NCBI RefSeq assembly: GCF_000190375.1
Contig: NZ_AEWG01000070.1
Location: forward strand, 1-44,041
Direction of reading: 5' to 3'
DNA length: 44,041 nucleotides
From: Rubrivivax benzoatilyticus JA2 = ATCC BAA-35
GTDB taxonomy: Bacteria > Pseudomonadota > Gammaproteobacteria > Burkholderiales > Burkholderiaceae_C
Position 1 is the first letter of the stretch; every line of letters starts with the position of its first letter. The position numbers and the translations under genes are program-made. This document shows, in pieces, positions 29,330 to 37,918 of this stretch. The notes under the pieces are model-generated. The model saw nothing but the letters and a program-made list of their open reading frames with translations, did no database searches and was not told the origin of the DNA.

Positions 29330-29412
29330 GGGGTCAGGTCTCGCGAGACCTGACCCCAGGCTGCCCAGGCTGCACACGCAAAAAGGGGTCAGGTCTCGAG
29401 AGACCTGACCCC
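29330..29412. repeat. Pair of REP-like palindromes between ureG and feoB
   Basis: Two 28-nt palindromes occur at 29330-29357 and 29385-29412, with arms GGGGTCAGGTCTCG and CGAGACCTGACCCC (the second with TCGA in the centre). A degenerate half copy (GAGGTCAGGTCTGG) sits at about 29297-29310. They belong to the same family as the element inside the sensor kinase gene at 6912-6994. Between convergent genes they may act as a two-way terminator. Confidence 0.85.
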
Positions 29413-29425
29413 AGGCCGGCTGACC

Positions 29426-31309
29426 TCAGAGCCCGAACGCCAGCGCCACGCGGTAGGTGACGAAGGCCGCCACGTAGGCCAGCACGAACAGGTAGCCGGC
29501 CGTGACCAGCGGCCACTTCCAGCCGCCGGTCTCGCGCTTGATCGTCGCCAGCGTCGACAGGCACTGCGGCGCGAAGACGAACCAGGCCATCAGCGCCAGC
29601 GCGGTGGCCATCGACCAGTCCTGCGCCAGCAGCGGCGCCAGCGCGCTGCCGGCTTCGTCGCCGGCGTCGCCGACGGCGTAGACCGTGGCCAGTGCCGCCA
29701 CCGCGACCTCGCGCGCACCCATCGCCGGCACCAGCGCGATGCTGATCTGCCAGTTGAAGCCGATCGGCGCGAAGACCACGGCCAGCGCCTGGCCGATGCG
29801 GCCGGCGAGGCTGTACTCGATGGCCGGCTGCGTCGCGCCTTCGGGCGGCGCCGGGAAGCTCGACAGCGCCCACAGCACGATGGTCAGCACCAGGATCACG
29901 CCGCCGACGCGGCGCAGGAAGATCGTCGCGCGCTGCCACAGGCCCAGCGCCACCGAGCGCACCGTCGGCCAGTGGTAGGCCGGCAGCTCCATCATCAGCG
30001 TGCGCACCTGGCTCTTGCCACTGCCGAAACGCTTGAGCACCCAGGCGATCGCGAAGGCGCCCGCGATGCCCGCCATGTAGAGCGCGAACAGCACCAGCCC
30101 CTGCAACTCCAGCCCGCCGGCCACCTGGCGCGCCGGGATGAAAGCCGCGATGAGCAGCGCGTAGACCGGCAGCCGCGCCGAGCAGGTCATCATCGGCGCC
30201 AGCAGGATGGTGACGATGCGGTCGCGCGGGTCGGCGATGGTGCGCGTGGCCATGATGCCGGGGATGGCGCAGGCGAAGCTCGACAGCAGCGGGATGAACG
30301 AACGCCCCGACAGCCCGACGCCGCCCATCAGGCGGTCGAGCAGGAAGGCCGCACGCGGCAGGTAGCCCGACTCCTCCAGCAGCAGGATGAAGAAGAACAG
30401 GATCAGGATCTGCGGCAGGAAGACGACGACGCCGCCCAGGCCGGCGATCAGGCCGTCGACGACGAAGCTGTGCAGCACGCCTTCGGGGATGAAGCCGCCG
30501 ACGGCCTCGCCGGCGGCCGCCGTGGCTTCCTCGATCCAGCCCATCGGCGCCTCGGCCCAGGCGAACACCGCCTGGAAGACGAGGAACAGCAGCAAGGCCA
30601 GGATCGCCGGGCCGGCCACCGGATGCAGCACGACGCGGTCGATGCGGTCGCTGCCGGTCTCGGGCATCGCCTTGTCGAGGTCCAGGCGCTCGAGGATGCC
30701 CTGCACGGTGTGGTGATCGCCGTCGAGATGCAGCGTGTCGTGCGCCTTCTGCGGCGCACGCCACAGGCTCTTGTCCTCGAGCAGCGCGCGCAGCGCGCGA
30801 TCGCCGTCGGCCTTGATGCCGACCGTCGGCACGACCGGCACGCCGAGTTCGCGCGACAGCGCCTCGGCGTCGACCGTGATGCCGCGGCGCGCGGCCATGT
30901 CGGCCATGTTCAGCGCGACGATGCACGGCAGGCCCAGGCGCTGCACCGCGAGCACCAGGCGCAGGTTGCGGCGCAGGTTGGTCGCGTCGACGACGCAGAC
31001 GACGACGTCCGGACGGCGTTCGCCCTTGGCGCGGCCGTAGAGCACGTCGACCGTCACGCGTTCGTCGGGCGAACGCGGGTGCAGGCTGTAGGCGCCGGGC
31101 AGGTCGAGCACACGCAGCGTCTTGCCGGCGGCGGTGCGCAGCAGGCCTTCCTTGCGCTCGACGGTGACGCCGGCGTAGTTGGCCACCTTCTGGCGGCTGC
31201 CGGTCAGCAGGTTGAACAGCGCCGTCTTGCCGCAGTTCGGGTTGCCCACGAGGGCGACCAGCTGGCCGCCGGGATGGAAGTGGACGACGGTCTCGTGGCA
31301 GCCGCTCAT
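29426..31309 (-). CDS. feoB: Ferrous iron transporter FeoB
   Basis: This 627-residue inner-membrane Fe(II) transporter has an N-terminal G protein domain: G1 GNPNCGKTALFN, G2 region NYAGVTVE, G3 DLPGAYSLHP, G4 NMADMAARRG. A helical spacer and a membrane part with paired Gate motifs follow (SSFACAIPGIMATRTI; the second near VPAMGAREVAVAALATVYAV). It is shorter than E. coli FeoB (773) but within range for compact members. The ATG at 31309 overlaps the feoA stop (ATGA). No feoC follows; the gene ends at the REP pair. Confidence 0.96.
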   Translation of the reverse strand: MSGCHETVVHFHPGGQLVALVGNPNCGKTALFNLLTGSRQKVANYAGVTVERKEGLLRTAAGKTLRVLDLPGAYSLHPRSPDERVTVDVLYGRAKGERRPDVVVCVVDATNLRRNLRLVLAVQRLGLPCIVALNMADMAARRGITVDAEALSRELGVPVVPTVGIKADGDRALRALLEDKSLWRAPQKAHDTLHLDGDHHTVQGILERLDLDKAMPETGSDRIDRVVLHPVAGPAILALLLFLVFQAVFAWAEAPMGWIEEATAAAGEAVGGFIPEGVLHSFVVDGLIAGLGGVVVFLPQILILFFFILLLEESGYLPRAAFLLDRLMGGVGLSGRSFIPLLSSFACAIPGIMATRTIADPRDRIVTILLAPMMTCSARLPVYALLIAAFIPARQVAGGLELQGLVLFALYMAGIAGAFAIAWVLKRFGSGKSQVRTLMMELPAYHWPTVRSVALGLWQRATIFLRRVGGVILVLTIVLWALSSFPAPPEGATQPAIEYSLAGRIGQALAVVFAPIGFNWQISIALVPAMGAREVAVAALATVYAVGDAGDEAGSALAPLLAQDWSMATALALMAWFVFAPQCLSTLATIKRETGGWKWPLVTAGYLFVLAYVAAFVTYRVALAFGL

Positions 31310-31650
31310 AGCGGCTCCACGCGCACGCAGGTGGCCTCGGCGCGGCGCAGCGCGAAGGTCGACTGGCCGACGCGCACGACCAGCGGGTCGCCGCCCCAGA
31401 CGCTGCGCGTGGTCACGGTGACACGTTCACCGGGCAGGAAGCCGATCTCGGCGAGCCAGCGCGCCCAGTCGGGCGCCAGCGCCGGCGGCGTCACCGACAG
31501 CACGCGGCACGGCAGGCCGGTGGCCGCGGCGTCCAGCGACTGGGCCGCAGGCGACGCGCCGGGACCGTTCGCCGGCGCCGGCGAACTCGCCACCGGCATC
31601 AGCGCCGGCGAGGGGGTGCGGAAGAAGTTGCCAAAGCCCATGATCGGCAT
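31306..31650 (-). CDS. feoA: FeoA family protein
   Basis: This small SH3-like cytoplasmic protein is needed for FeoB activity. The FeoA domain is in the C-terminal 75 residues (LAEIGFLPGERVTVTTRSVW, then GDPLVVRVGQSTFALRRAEA). The N-terminus before it is Pro/Ala-rich and the start is uncertain: ATG at 31650, 31641 or 31602 are all possible. The Fur box at 31653-31671 rules out the longer frame starting at 31731. It is the first gene of feoAB, coupled to feoB by ATGA. Confidence 0.88.
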   Translation of the reverse strand: MPIMGFGNFFRTPSPALMPVASSPAPANGPGASPAAQSLDAAATGLPCRVLSVTPPALAPDWARWLAEIGFLPGERVTVTTRSVWGGDPLVVRVGQSTFALRRAEATCVRVEPL

Positions 31651-31652
31651 CA

Positions 31653-31671
31653 AATGCGAATATTTCTCATT
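31653..31671 (-). promoter_or_regulatory. Fur box and -10 element of feoAB
   Basis: On the minus strand AATGAGAAATATTCGCATT matches the Fur consensus AATGAGAATNATTCTCATT with its inverted halves nearly intact. A -10-like CATAAT (31669-31674) overlaps its edge. Iron-dependent repression of feoAB is the expected outcome. Confidence 0.75.
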
Positions 31672-31820
31672 ATGAGCCCAGGCAAAAACCCTGACACAAG
31701 CAAAACCGTCTGCCGGCCTGACTGTTGTCAAGGCCAGCCGCTGCCAGCAGCGGCCAGCGTGAACTCTCGACGGCGCCGCGGGCCGTGCGACACTTCCGCG
31801 TGCCCTGCCCCCGAGCGTCC

Positions 31821-32789
31821 ATGCTGATCAACTGCGTCGCCTACCGCCAAGGCGTCAAGCTCGCCGACATCGCGGTCGAGGCGATCAGCGAGCACCTCGC
31901 CGAACCCGGCACCCTGGTCTGGGTGGCGCTGCGCGACGCCAGCGACGACGAACTGGCCGCGATGCAGCGCGAGTTCGGCCTGCACGAGCTGGCCGTCGAG
32001 GACGCGCGCCACGGCCACCAGCGGCCGAAGATCGAGGAATACGGGGACATGCTGTTCACCGTCGTGCACCTCGTCGAGTACGGCCCCACCGACGAGCTGC
32101 AGGTCGGCGAGCTGGCGATCTTCGCCGGGCCGAACTACGTGGTCTCGGTGCGCAACCGCGGCACCCAGGGCTTCGTCGGCGTGCGCGCACGCTGCGAGCA
32201 GGCGCCGGCGCTGCTGGCACAAGGGCCGGGCTTCGTCTTCTACGCGCTGCTGGACGCGGCGGTCGACCGCTACTTCCCGCTGGTCGAGGAGCTGGAGAAC
32301 CTCGTCGACGGCATCGAGACGCAGATCTTCGAGCCCGGCGCGGCGCGCCGCAGCATCGAGCAGCTCTACGACGTCAAGCGCCGACTGGCAGTGCTGCGCC
32401 ACGCGGTGCTGCCGTTGATCGACCCGGTGCTGCGCCTGCACGGCGGCCGCACGCCGGCGGCCTGCGTCGGCACGCAGGAGTACTTCCGCGACGTCTCGGA
32501 CCACCTCATGCGCATCAACGGCACGCTCGACGCGCTGCGCGAGACGGTGGCCACCGCCATCCAGGTCAACCTGTCGATGGTGACGATCGAGGAGAGCGAG
32601 ACCACCAAGCGCCTGGCGGCCTGGGCCGGCATCTTCGCCGTGGCCACCGCCTTCGTCGGTGTCTGGGGCATGAACTTCAGGTACATGCCCGAGCTCGACT
32701 GGCGCTGGGGTTATCCGGCGGCACTCGCCGTCATCGGCAGCGTCTGTGCCCTGATGTACCGGCGCTTCAAGAAACTGGGATGGTTATGA
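31821..32789 (+). CDS. corA: CorA family magnesium/cobalt transporter
   Basis: This 322-residue inner-membrane divalent cation channel is a pentamer in known members. It has a large cytoplasmic N-domain (to about residue 260) and two C-terminal TM helices with the selectivity motif GMN in VGVWGMNFRYMPE. RHGHQRPKIEEYGDMLF and MRINGTLDALRETVATAIQV are family segments. ATG 31821 gives MLINCVAYRQG and excludes an upstream extension overlapping the feoA promoter region. Its stop overlaps the start of the next small gene. Confidence 0.95.
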   Translation: MLINCVAYRQGVKLADIAVEAISEHLAEPGTLVWVALRDASDDELAAMQREFGLHELAVEDARHGHQRPKIEEYGDMLFTVVHLVEYGPTDELQVGELAIFAGPNYVVSVRNRGTQGFVGVRARCEQAPALLAQGPGFVFYALLDAAVDRYFPLVEELENLVDGIETQIFEPGAARRSIEQLYDVKRRLAVLRHAVLPLIDPVLRLHGGRTPAACVGTQEYFRDVSDHLMRINGTLDALRETVATAIQVNLSMVTIEESETTKRLAAWAGIFAVATAFVGVWGMNFRYMPELDWRWGYPAALAVIGSVCALMYRRFKKLGWL

Positions 32790-32995
32790 ACCAGGACAAG
32801 ACCGACACCTGCCCGCGCTGTGGTGCGTCCTTCCACTGCGGCATCGCCGGCCCCGGGCCCTGCGCCTGCACCGAGGTCAAGCTCGACACCCGGCCGCTGC
32901 GCACGATGATGTCGCTGTACCCGAGCTGCCTGTGCCCGGACTGCCTGCGCGCCATCGCCGCCGGCGCGCCGGTGCAGGCGCCGGCGCGGACCTGA
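32786..32995 (+). CDS. Cysteine-rich CWC family small protein
   Basis: This 69-residue protein with nine Cys contains CPRCGASFHCG, PCACTEVKLD and CLCPDCLRAI, the layout of the Cys-rich CWC family. It probably binds zinc; function is unknown. ATG 32786 overlaps the corA stop (ATGA), so it is coupled to corA. It converges on emrB with 13 nt between the stops. Confidence 0.88.
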   Translation: MNQDKTDTCPRCGASFHCGIAGPGPCACTEVKLDTRPLRTMMSLYPSCLCPDCLRAIAAGAPVQAPART

Positions 32996-33008
32996 GTCCG
33001 CGCCGCGT

Positions 33009-34628
33009 TCAGTGCGCGCCCCCGGCGTCGGCCGGGGTGGCGCCCGCGGCCGTGCGCCGCGGCGAGGTCATCCAGATCAGCGCGACCAGCGCCACGAACA
33101 GCAGCCCCGACAGGTAGAACACGTCGGTCACGGCCATCGTGTAGGCCTGCTGGTCGATGAGCCGGTTCAGCGTCGCGCCGGCCTGCTCGGCGCTCTGGCC
33201 GGCGGCGGCCAGCTGCGTCAGCACCTGCTGTGTCGTCGCGTCGCGCGCGCCGCTGCTGATCGCCTCGACGAGGTGGGCATGGTGCATCGAGGCGCGGTGG
33301 TCCCACAGCGTCGTGAACAGCGAGGTGCCGACCGCGCCCGCGGTGATGCGCACGAAGTTCGACAGCCCCGACGCCGCCGGCATCTGCTCGGGCTTCAGGC
33401 CGCTGAAGATGATGGCCTGCAGCGGCACGAAGAAGAAGGCCATCGCCGCGCCCTGCAGCACGATCGGCAGCAGGATCACGCCCGGCGTGACCTCGGTGCT
33501 GAACCACGAGCGCATCCACAGCACCAGGCCGAAGCCGAGGAAGGCGACGGTGGCCAGCTTGCGCGGGTCCATGCGGCCGACGTTCTTGCCGACCCACGGC
33601 GACAGCGCGATCGCCAGGATGCCGACCGGCGCCGTCACGATGCCGGCCCAGGTCGCCGTGTAGCCCATCCACTGCTGCAGCCACAGCGGCAGCAGCACGA
33701 CGTTGCCGAAGAACACGCCGTAGGCCACCGACAGCGCCGTCGTGCCGAACAGGAAGTTGCGCCGGCCGAACAGCCGCAGGTCGACGATCGGGTGCCGGTC
33801 GGTGAGCTCCCAGGCCAGGAAGAACAGGAAACCGACCACCGCCACGACCGCCAGCACGACGATCTCCGTCGACGCGAACCAGTCCAGCTCCTTGCCCTTG
33901 TCGACCATGATCTGCATCGCGCCGACCCACAGCACCAGCAGCCCCAGGCCGATGGCGTCGACCGGCACCTTGCGCGGCCCGGGGTCGCGCGTGCGGTAGA
34001 TCGACCAGGTCAGCGCCGCGGCGAACAGCCCCACCGGCACGTTGATGTAGAAGATCCAGGGCCAGGACAGGTTGTCGGTGAGCCAGCCGCCGAGCAGCGG
34101 CCCGACGACCGGCGCGACCATCGTCGTCATCGCCCACAAGGCCATCGCCATGCCGGCCTTGGCGGGCGGGTAGCTGGCCAGCAGCAGGGTCTGCGACAGC
34201 GGGATCATCGGCCCCGACACCAGCCCCTGGAAGACGCGGAAGGCGATCAGCGACTCGATGTTCGGCGCCAGGCCGCAGAGCCAGGACGCGATGACGAACA
34301 GCAGCACGCTGGCGGTGAACAGCCGCACCTGGCCGAAACGCTGCGTCAGCCAGCCGGTCAGCGGCACGGCGATCGCGTTGGCGACGCCGAACGAGGTGAT
34401 GACCCAGGTGCCCTGCTGCGGGCTGACGCCCAGGTCACCCGAGATCGCCGGGATCGAGACGTTGGCGATCGAGGTGTCGAGCACCGTCATGAAGGTCGCC
34501 AGCGACAGCGCCAGCGTGCCGGCGATGCGTGCGCCGCCCTGCAGCGGCGGAAAGGCCGGCGCCCGCGGCGGTGCGGCCGGCCGCGGCGCCTGGCCTTCGT
34601 CCGGCGCGGAAGCGGTGGTGGCGCTCAT
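33009..34628 (-). CDS. emrB: DHA2 family MFS efflux transporter (EmrB-like)
   Basis: This 539-residue, probably 14-TM drug:H+ antiporter of the inner membrane has motifs FMTVLDTSIANVSIPAISGD, TSFGVANAIAVPLTGWLTQR, and motif C in the region APVVGPLLGGWLTD. Together with the membrane-fusion protein and outer-membrane factor upstream it makes a tripartite pump. It is last in the marR-OMF-emrA-emrB operon, 1 nt after emrA. Substrates are not predictable; the family exports hydrophobic compounds and uncouplers. Confidence 0.95.
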   Translation of the reverse strand: MSATTASAPDEGQAPRPAAPPRAPAFPPLQGGARIAGTLALSLATFMTVLDTSIANVSIPAISGDLGVSPQQGTWVITSFGVANAIAVPLTGWLTQRFGQVRLFTASVLLFVIASWLCGLAPNIESLIAFRVFQGLVSGPMIPLSQTLLLASYPPAKAGMAMALWAMTTMVAPVVGPLLGGWLTDNLSWPWIFYINVPVGLFAAALTWSIYRTRDPGPRKVPVDAIGLGLLVLWVGAMQIMVDKGKELDWFASTEIVVLAVVAVVGFLFFLAWELTDRHPIVDLRLFGRRNFLFGTTALSVAYGVFFGNVVLLPLWLQQWMGYTATWAGIVTAPVGILAIALSPWVGKNVGRMDPRKLATVAFLGFGLVLWMRSWFSTEVTPGVILLPIVLQGAAMAFFFVPLQAIIFSGLKPEQMPAASGLSNFVRITAGAVGTSLFTTLWDHRASMHHAHLVEAISSGARDATTQQVLTQLAAAGQSAEQAGATLNRLIDQQAYTMAVTDVFYLSGLLFVALVALIWMTSPRRTAAGATPADAGGAH

Positions 34629-34629
34629 C

Positions 34630-35847
34630 TCAGCCCTTGGCCGGGCGACCCAGGTTGCGCGCGATGATCTCGTGCACGCGGCGCTCGGCGGCCTCGCCGG
34701 CGGCGTCGAAGACCGCGGTGCGGTTGGTCGGGCGCTTCACCGCGGCGAGCACCGGCTCGCCGTTCGTGTCGGCGGTGTCGACGCTGGCCTCCATCGACAG
34801 GCCGACACGCAGCGGGTGCTCCGACAACTGCCGGGCGTCGAGCTCGATGCGCACCGGCACACGCTGCACGACCTTGATCCAGTTGCCGGTCGCGTTCTGC
34901 GCCGGCAGCAGCGCGAAGGCGGCCCCGGTGCCGGCACCGACGCCGGCGACACGGCCCTCGTACTCGACGCGGCTGCCGTAGAGGTCGGCGCTCAGCTTCA
35001 CCGGCTGGCCGATGCGCATGTCGCGCAGCTGGCCTTCCTTGAAGTTGGCCTCGACCCAGACCTGCTCCAGCGGCACCACCGACATCAGCGCCGTGCCCGG
35101 CGCGACCCGCTGGCCGACCTGCACCGAGCGCCGGGCCACCTGGCCGGTGATCGGCGCCGGCAGCTCGGTGCGCTGCAGCGCCAGCCAAGCCTCGCGCACC
35201 GCGGCGGCGGCACGTTCGACGTTCGGGTGCTGCTCGGGCGTCGTGCCCTCGGTCAGCGCGCGGTTCGCGGTGGCCTGCTCCTGCGCCGCAGCCAGCGCCG
35301 AGCGGGCGGCGGCCAGCGCACTGTTGGCCGAGGCCAGCGTGGTTTCGGCGTGTTTGATCTCCTCGCCACCGACGGCGCCGCTGGCCAGCAGCGGGCGGCG
35401 GCGCTCGAGGTCGTCGGCGGCACGCCGGGCCTCGGCCTCGGCACGCGCGACCTCGGCCTCGCGCAGGCGCACGTTGGCGGCGTAGGTGGCGTCGTTGGCG
35501 TAGACCGTGCGCACCTCGCGCACGGTCTGCGCGAGCTGGGCCTCGGCACGCGCCAGCGCCAGGCGGGCATCGGCGGGATCGAGCTGGACCAGCGGCTGGC
35601 CGGCCTTGACGAGGTCGGTGTCGTCGGCGAGCACGGCGAGCACGGTGCCGGCGACCTGCGGCGTGATCTGCACCACCTGGCCCTGGACGTAGGCGTTGTC
35701 GGTGCTCTCGTGGTGGCGCTGCGTCAGCAGCCACCAGCCGCCGTACAGGATGGCGGCGGCCAGCGTGATGCCGGTGGCGGCCAGCAGGGCAGGCTTGCGC
35801 TTGGCCCCCGGATCGGCGGCGGCGGGAGTGGAAGTCGGTTCGCTCAT
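34630..35847 (-). CDS. emrA: HlyD/EmrA family efflux periplasmic adaptor
   Basis: This 405-residue membrane-fusion protein has one N-terminal TM helix (PALLAATGITLAAAILYGGW), a lipoyl half (ESTDNAYVQGQVVQITPQVA), a long Ala/Glu-rich coiled-coil hairpin at about 95-210, a second lipoyl half (TELPAPITGQVARRSVQVGQ) and a beta-barrel domain. It links EmrB to the outer-membrane channel. The start 35847 (MSEPTSTPAAADPG) is 20 nt after the OMF stop. A long open frame continuing upstream is a GC artefact overlapping the OMF gene. Confidence 0.95.
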   Translation of the reverse strand: MSEPTSTPAAADPGAKRKPALLAATGITLAAAILYGGWWLLTQRHHESTDNAYVQGQVVQITPQVAGTVLAVLADDTDLVKAGQPLVQLDPADARLALARAEAQLAQTVREVRTVYANDATYAANVRLREAEVARAEAEARRAADDLERRRPLLASGAVGGEEIKHAETTLASANSALAAARSALAAAQEQATANRALTEGTTPEQHPNVERAAAAVREAWLALQRTELPAPITGQVARRSVQVGQRVAPGTALMSVVPLEQVWVEANFKEGQLRDMRIGQPVKLSADLYGSRVEYEGRVAGVGAGTGAAFALLPAQNATGNWIKVVQRVPVRIELDARQLSEHPLRVGLSMEASVDTADTNGEPVLAAVKRPTNRTAVFDAAGEAAERRVHEIIARNLGRPAKG

Positions 35848-35867
35848 GATGAGGTCGGATTCGGGGT

Positions 35868-37301
35868 TCAGCGGGAGGCGACGGGCGCGGGCAGCGTGTC
35901 GGCGGTGGCGGACCAGCCGCCGCCCAGCGCACGCGTCAGCGCGACTTCGCTGGACAGGTGGCGGGCCTTCAGTTCGGTGGCGGCGCGCGACTGCGCGAGC
36001 ACGTTGGTCTGGGCGTTGAGCACGGTGAGGAAGTTGCCGAGCCCGGCCTGGTAACGCTGGATCGCCAGCGCGTAGGCGGCGTCGGCGGCGGCGCCGGCCT
36101 CGGCCTGGGCACGCTGCTGGCGCTCCAGCGACTGCAGCCCGGCGACCTCGTCGGCGACCTCGCGCAGCGCGCGCAGCAGCGCGCCGTTGTAGCCCTCGAC
36201 CGCGGCGTCGACCTCGGCCGCCCTGGCGCCGAGGTTGGCGCGCAGGCGGCCGCCCTCGAAGATCGGCAGCGACAGCGCCGGGCCGATGCCCAGGTTGCGC
36301 GAGCTGGCCTTCAGGAAGTCGTCCAGACCGAGGCTGGAGAAGCCGGCGAAGGCGGTCAGGCTGACGTTGGGGTAGAAGGCCGCACGGGCGACGTCGACCT
36401 CGCGCATCGCCGACTCGACACGCCAGCGCTGCGCGACGAGGTCGGCGCGACGGCCCAGCAGGTCGGCCGGCAGCCCGGCGGGCAGCGGCGTCGAACGCAG
36501 CGGCGCCAGCGCCGGCGACAGCCCGTCGAGCGCGTTCGGGCCCTGGCCGGTCAGTTCGGCCAGCGCGTGGCGGGCGCGTGCGGTCGATTCGTCGAGCGCC
36601 TCCAGATCGACACGCGACTGGGCGATCAGGCCCTCGGCCTGGCGCAGCTCGACCGTGGTGTCCAGGCCGGCGGCGATGCGCTGGCGCACCAGCGCCAGGA
36701 TCTGCTCGCGCTGGGCCAGCGACTGGCGCGCGACCCCGCGGTTCTCGACCAGACGGCCGAGGTTGACGTAGCCGGCGACGACGTTGGCGGCGAGCAGCAC
36801 ACGCGCGGCCTGCAGTTCGGCCTCGGCGGCGCGGCGCTGGCCGAGCGCGGCGGCGATCGTCGCGCGCTGGCGGCCGAACAGGTCGAGCTCCCAGCTGGCA
36901 CCGATCTGCGCGCCGTTGTTCCACTCGTACGAGCCGGCCAGCGGCGGCGGGTACGGGCCGTTTTCGGTGAAGCGCTGGCGCGTCATGTCCAGCGTGCCCT
37001 GCACCTGCGGCAGGCGGCCGGCCGAGGCGACACCGACCGCGGCGTCGGCCTGGCGCAGCCGGGCGGCGGCGACCTGCAGGCTGGGCTGGCCGGCGAGTGC
37101 ACGCTCGACGAGGGTGTCGAGCGTCGTGTCGCCGAAACCGGCCCACCAGCGTTCGGCGGGCCAGGGCGTCGCGGTGCCGGTGGCGCCGGCCGCGGCGGCG
37201 GTGGACACGGTGCGGGCGGCGGGCAGCTCGCCGGGGCTGGCGCAGCCGGCGGCGACGAGCGCCGCGGCGAGTGCGGCCGCGGCGGGTTTGAAGCGGATCA
37301 T
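35868..37301 (-). CDS. Efflux outer-membrane lipoprotein (NodT/OprM family)
   Basis: This 477-residue TolC-like outer-membrane factor has a lipoprotein signal with lipobox AAGC (ALAAALVAAGCASPGEL), so the mature protein is probably acylated at Cys19. It has two repeated OEP domains (for example RWWAGFGDTTLDTLVERALA; IFEGGRLRANLGARAAEVDA; YQAGLGNFLTVLNAQTNVLA). It serves the EmrAB-like pump downstream. The start overlaps the marR stop (ATGA). Confidence 0.95.
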   Translation of the reverse strand: MIRFKPAAAALAAALVAAGCASPGELPAARTVSTAAAAGATGTATPWPAERWWAGFGDTTLDTLVERALAGQPSLQVAAARLRQADAAVGVASAGRLPQVQGTLDMTRQRFTENGPYPPPLAGSYEWNNGAQIGASWELDLFGRQRATIAAALGQRRAAEAELQAARVLLAANVVAGYVNLGRLVENRGVARQSLAQREQILALVRQRIAAGLDTTVELRQAEGLIAQSRVDLEALDESTARARHALAELTGQGPNALDGLSPALAPLRSTPLPAGLPADLLGRRADLVAQRWRVESAMREVDVARAAFYPNVSLTAFAGFSSLGLDDFLKASSRNLGIGPALSLPIFEGGRLRANLGARAAEVDAAVEGYNGALLRALREVADEVAGLQSLERQQRAQAEAGAAADAAYALAIQRYQAGLGNFLTVLNAQTNVLAQSRAATELKARHLSSEVALTRALGGGWSATADTLPAPVASR

Positions 37302-37789
37302 GCGGCCGGTCTCCCCGGGGCGAACTGGTTGGCGTTGGCGATCAGGCGCGAGATGAGCTCGCGCAGCTGCATCCATTCGTCGCGGCTGAAGCCGGCGAAC
37401 AGGTCGTTGTGGGCGTCGGCGAGCACGTGCGGGACGATGTCCGCCGCGGCCCGGCCGGCATCGGTCAGGCGCAGGTGCACGACGCGGCGGTCGGTCTCGG
37501 AGCGCACACGCTCGATCAGGCCCTTGGCCTCGAGCCGGTCGAGCATGCGCGTCACCGCGCCGGCGTCGCAGTCGAGCACACGCGCCAGCTCGTGCGCGGT
37601 CTCGGCGCGGCCGATGCTCAGCATGAACAGCGGCTTCCACTGCGCATCGGTCAGGCCGTGTTCGGCCATGCGCAGGTCGACCTCGCGCCGGATCAGCGTG
37701 CCCAGCTGCAGGATCTGGTAACCGACGCTGGTGCCGGGGTCGTAGCTGTCGCCGCTGTAGAACGACGCCTTGGCTGGTTTGGCAGTCAA
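37298..37789 (-). CDS. MarR family transcriptional regulator of the efflux operon
   Basis: This roughly 163-residue winged-helix regulator has AQWKPLFMLSIGRAETAHEL, the recognition region CDAGAVTRMLDRLEAKGLIE and the wing RVRSETDRRVVHLRLTDAGR. A TTG start at 37789 (LTAKPAKASFYSGDS, with AAGGG upstream) is proposed because the ATG at 37849 would add an odd Cys-rich 20-residue head and place a 13-bp palindrome inside the coding region. It probably represses its own operon and is released by pump substrates, as with EmrR; this is inferred from synteny. Confidence 0.88.
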   Translation of the reverse strand: MTAKPAKASFYSGDSYDPGTSVGYQILQLGTLIRREVDLRMAEHGLTDAQWKPLFMLSIGRAETAHELARVLDCDAGAVTRMLDRLEAKGLIERVRSETDRRVVHLRLTDAGRAAADIVPHVLADAHNDLFAGFSRDEWMQLRELISRLIANANQFAPGRPAA

Positions 37790-37816
37790 TCCAATGCCCT
37801 TGCAATAGTTGCTTGG

Positions 37817-37829
37817 GCAAAGTTTGCCA
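37817..37829. promoter_or_regulatory. Palindrome in the marR-efflux promoter region
   Basis: GGCAAA-G-TTTGCC lies 28 nt upstream of the proposed marR start. A further TTGC...GCAA pair flanks it (37801-37820). It is AT-richer than its surroundings and fits a MarR-type operator; no binding evidence. Confidence 0.5.
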
Positions 37830-37918
37830 CAACACGGATCAGCGCGCACGTCGGCCAGCGGCGCCGACCCTGACGCCGACCCGGGTTCGGGCGGGAAAGA
37901 CGGCGCGGCCGCGCCGCG

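Noticed and set aside
34630..37146. A single 838-codon minus frame covering emrA and most of the outer-membrane factor gene
   Set aside because: Its upstream half is low-complexity Arg/Ala sequence; the true outer-membrane factor reads in another frame with a lipoprotein signal.
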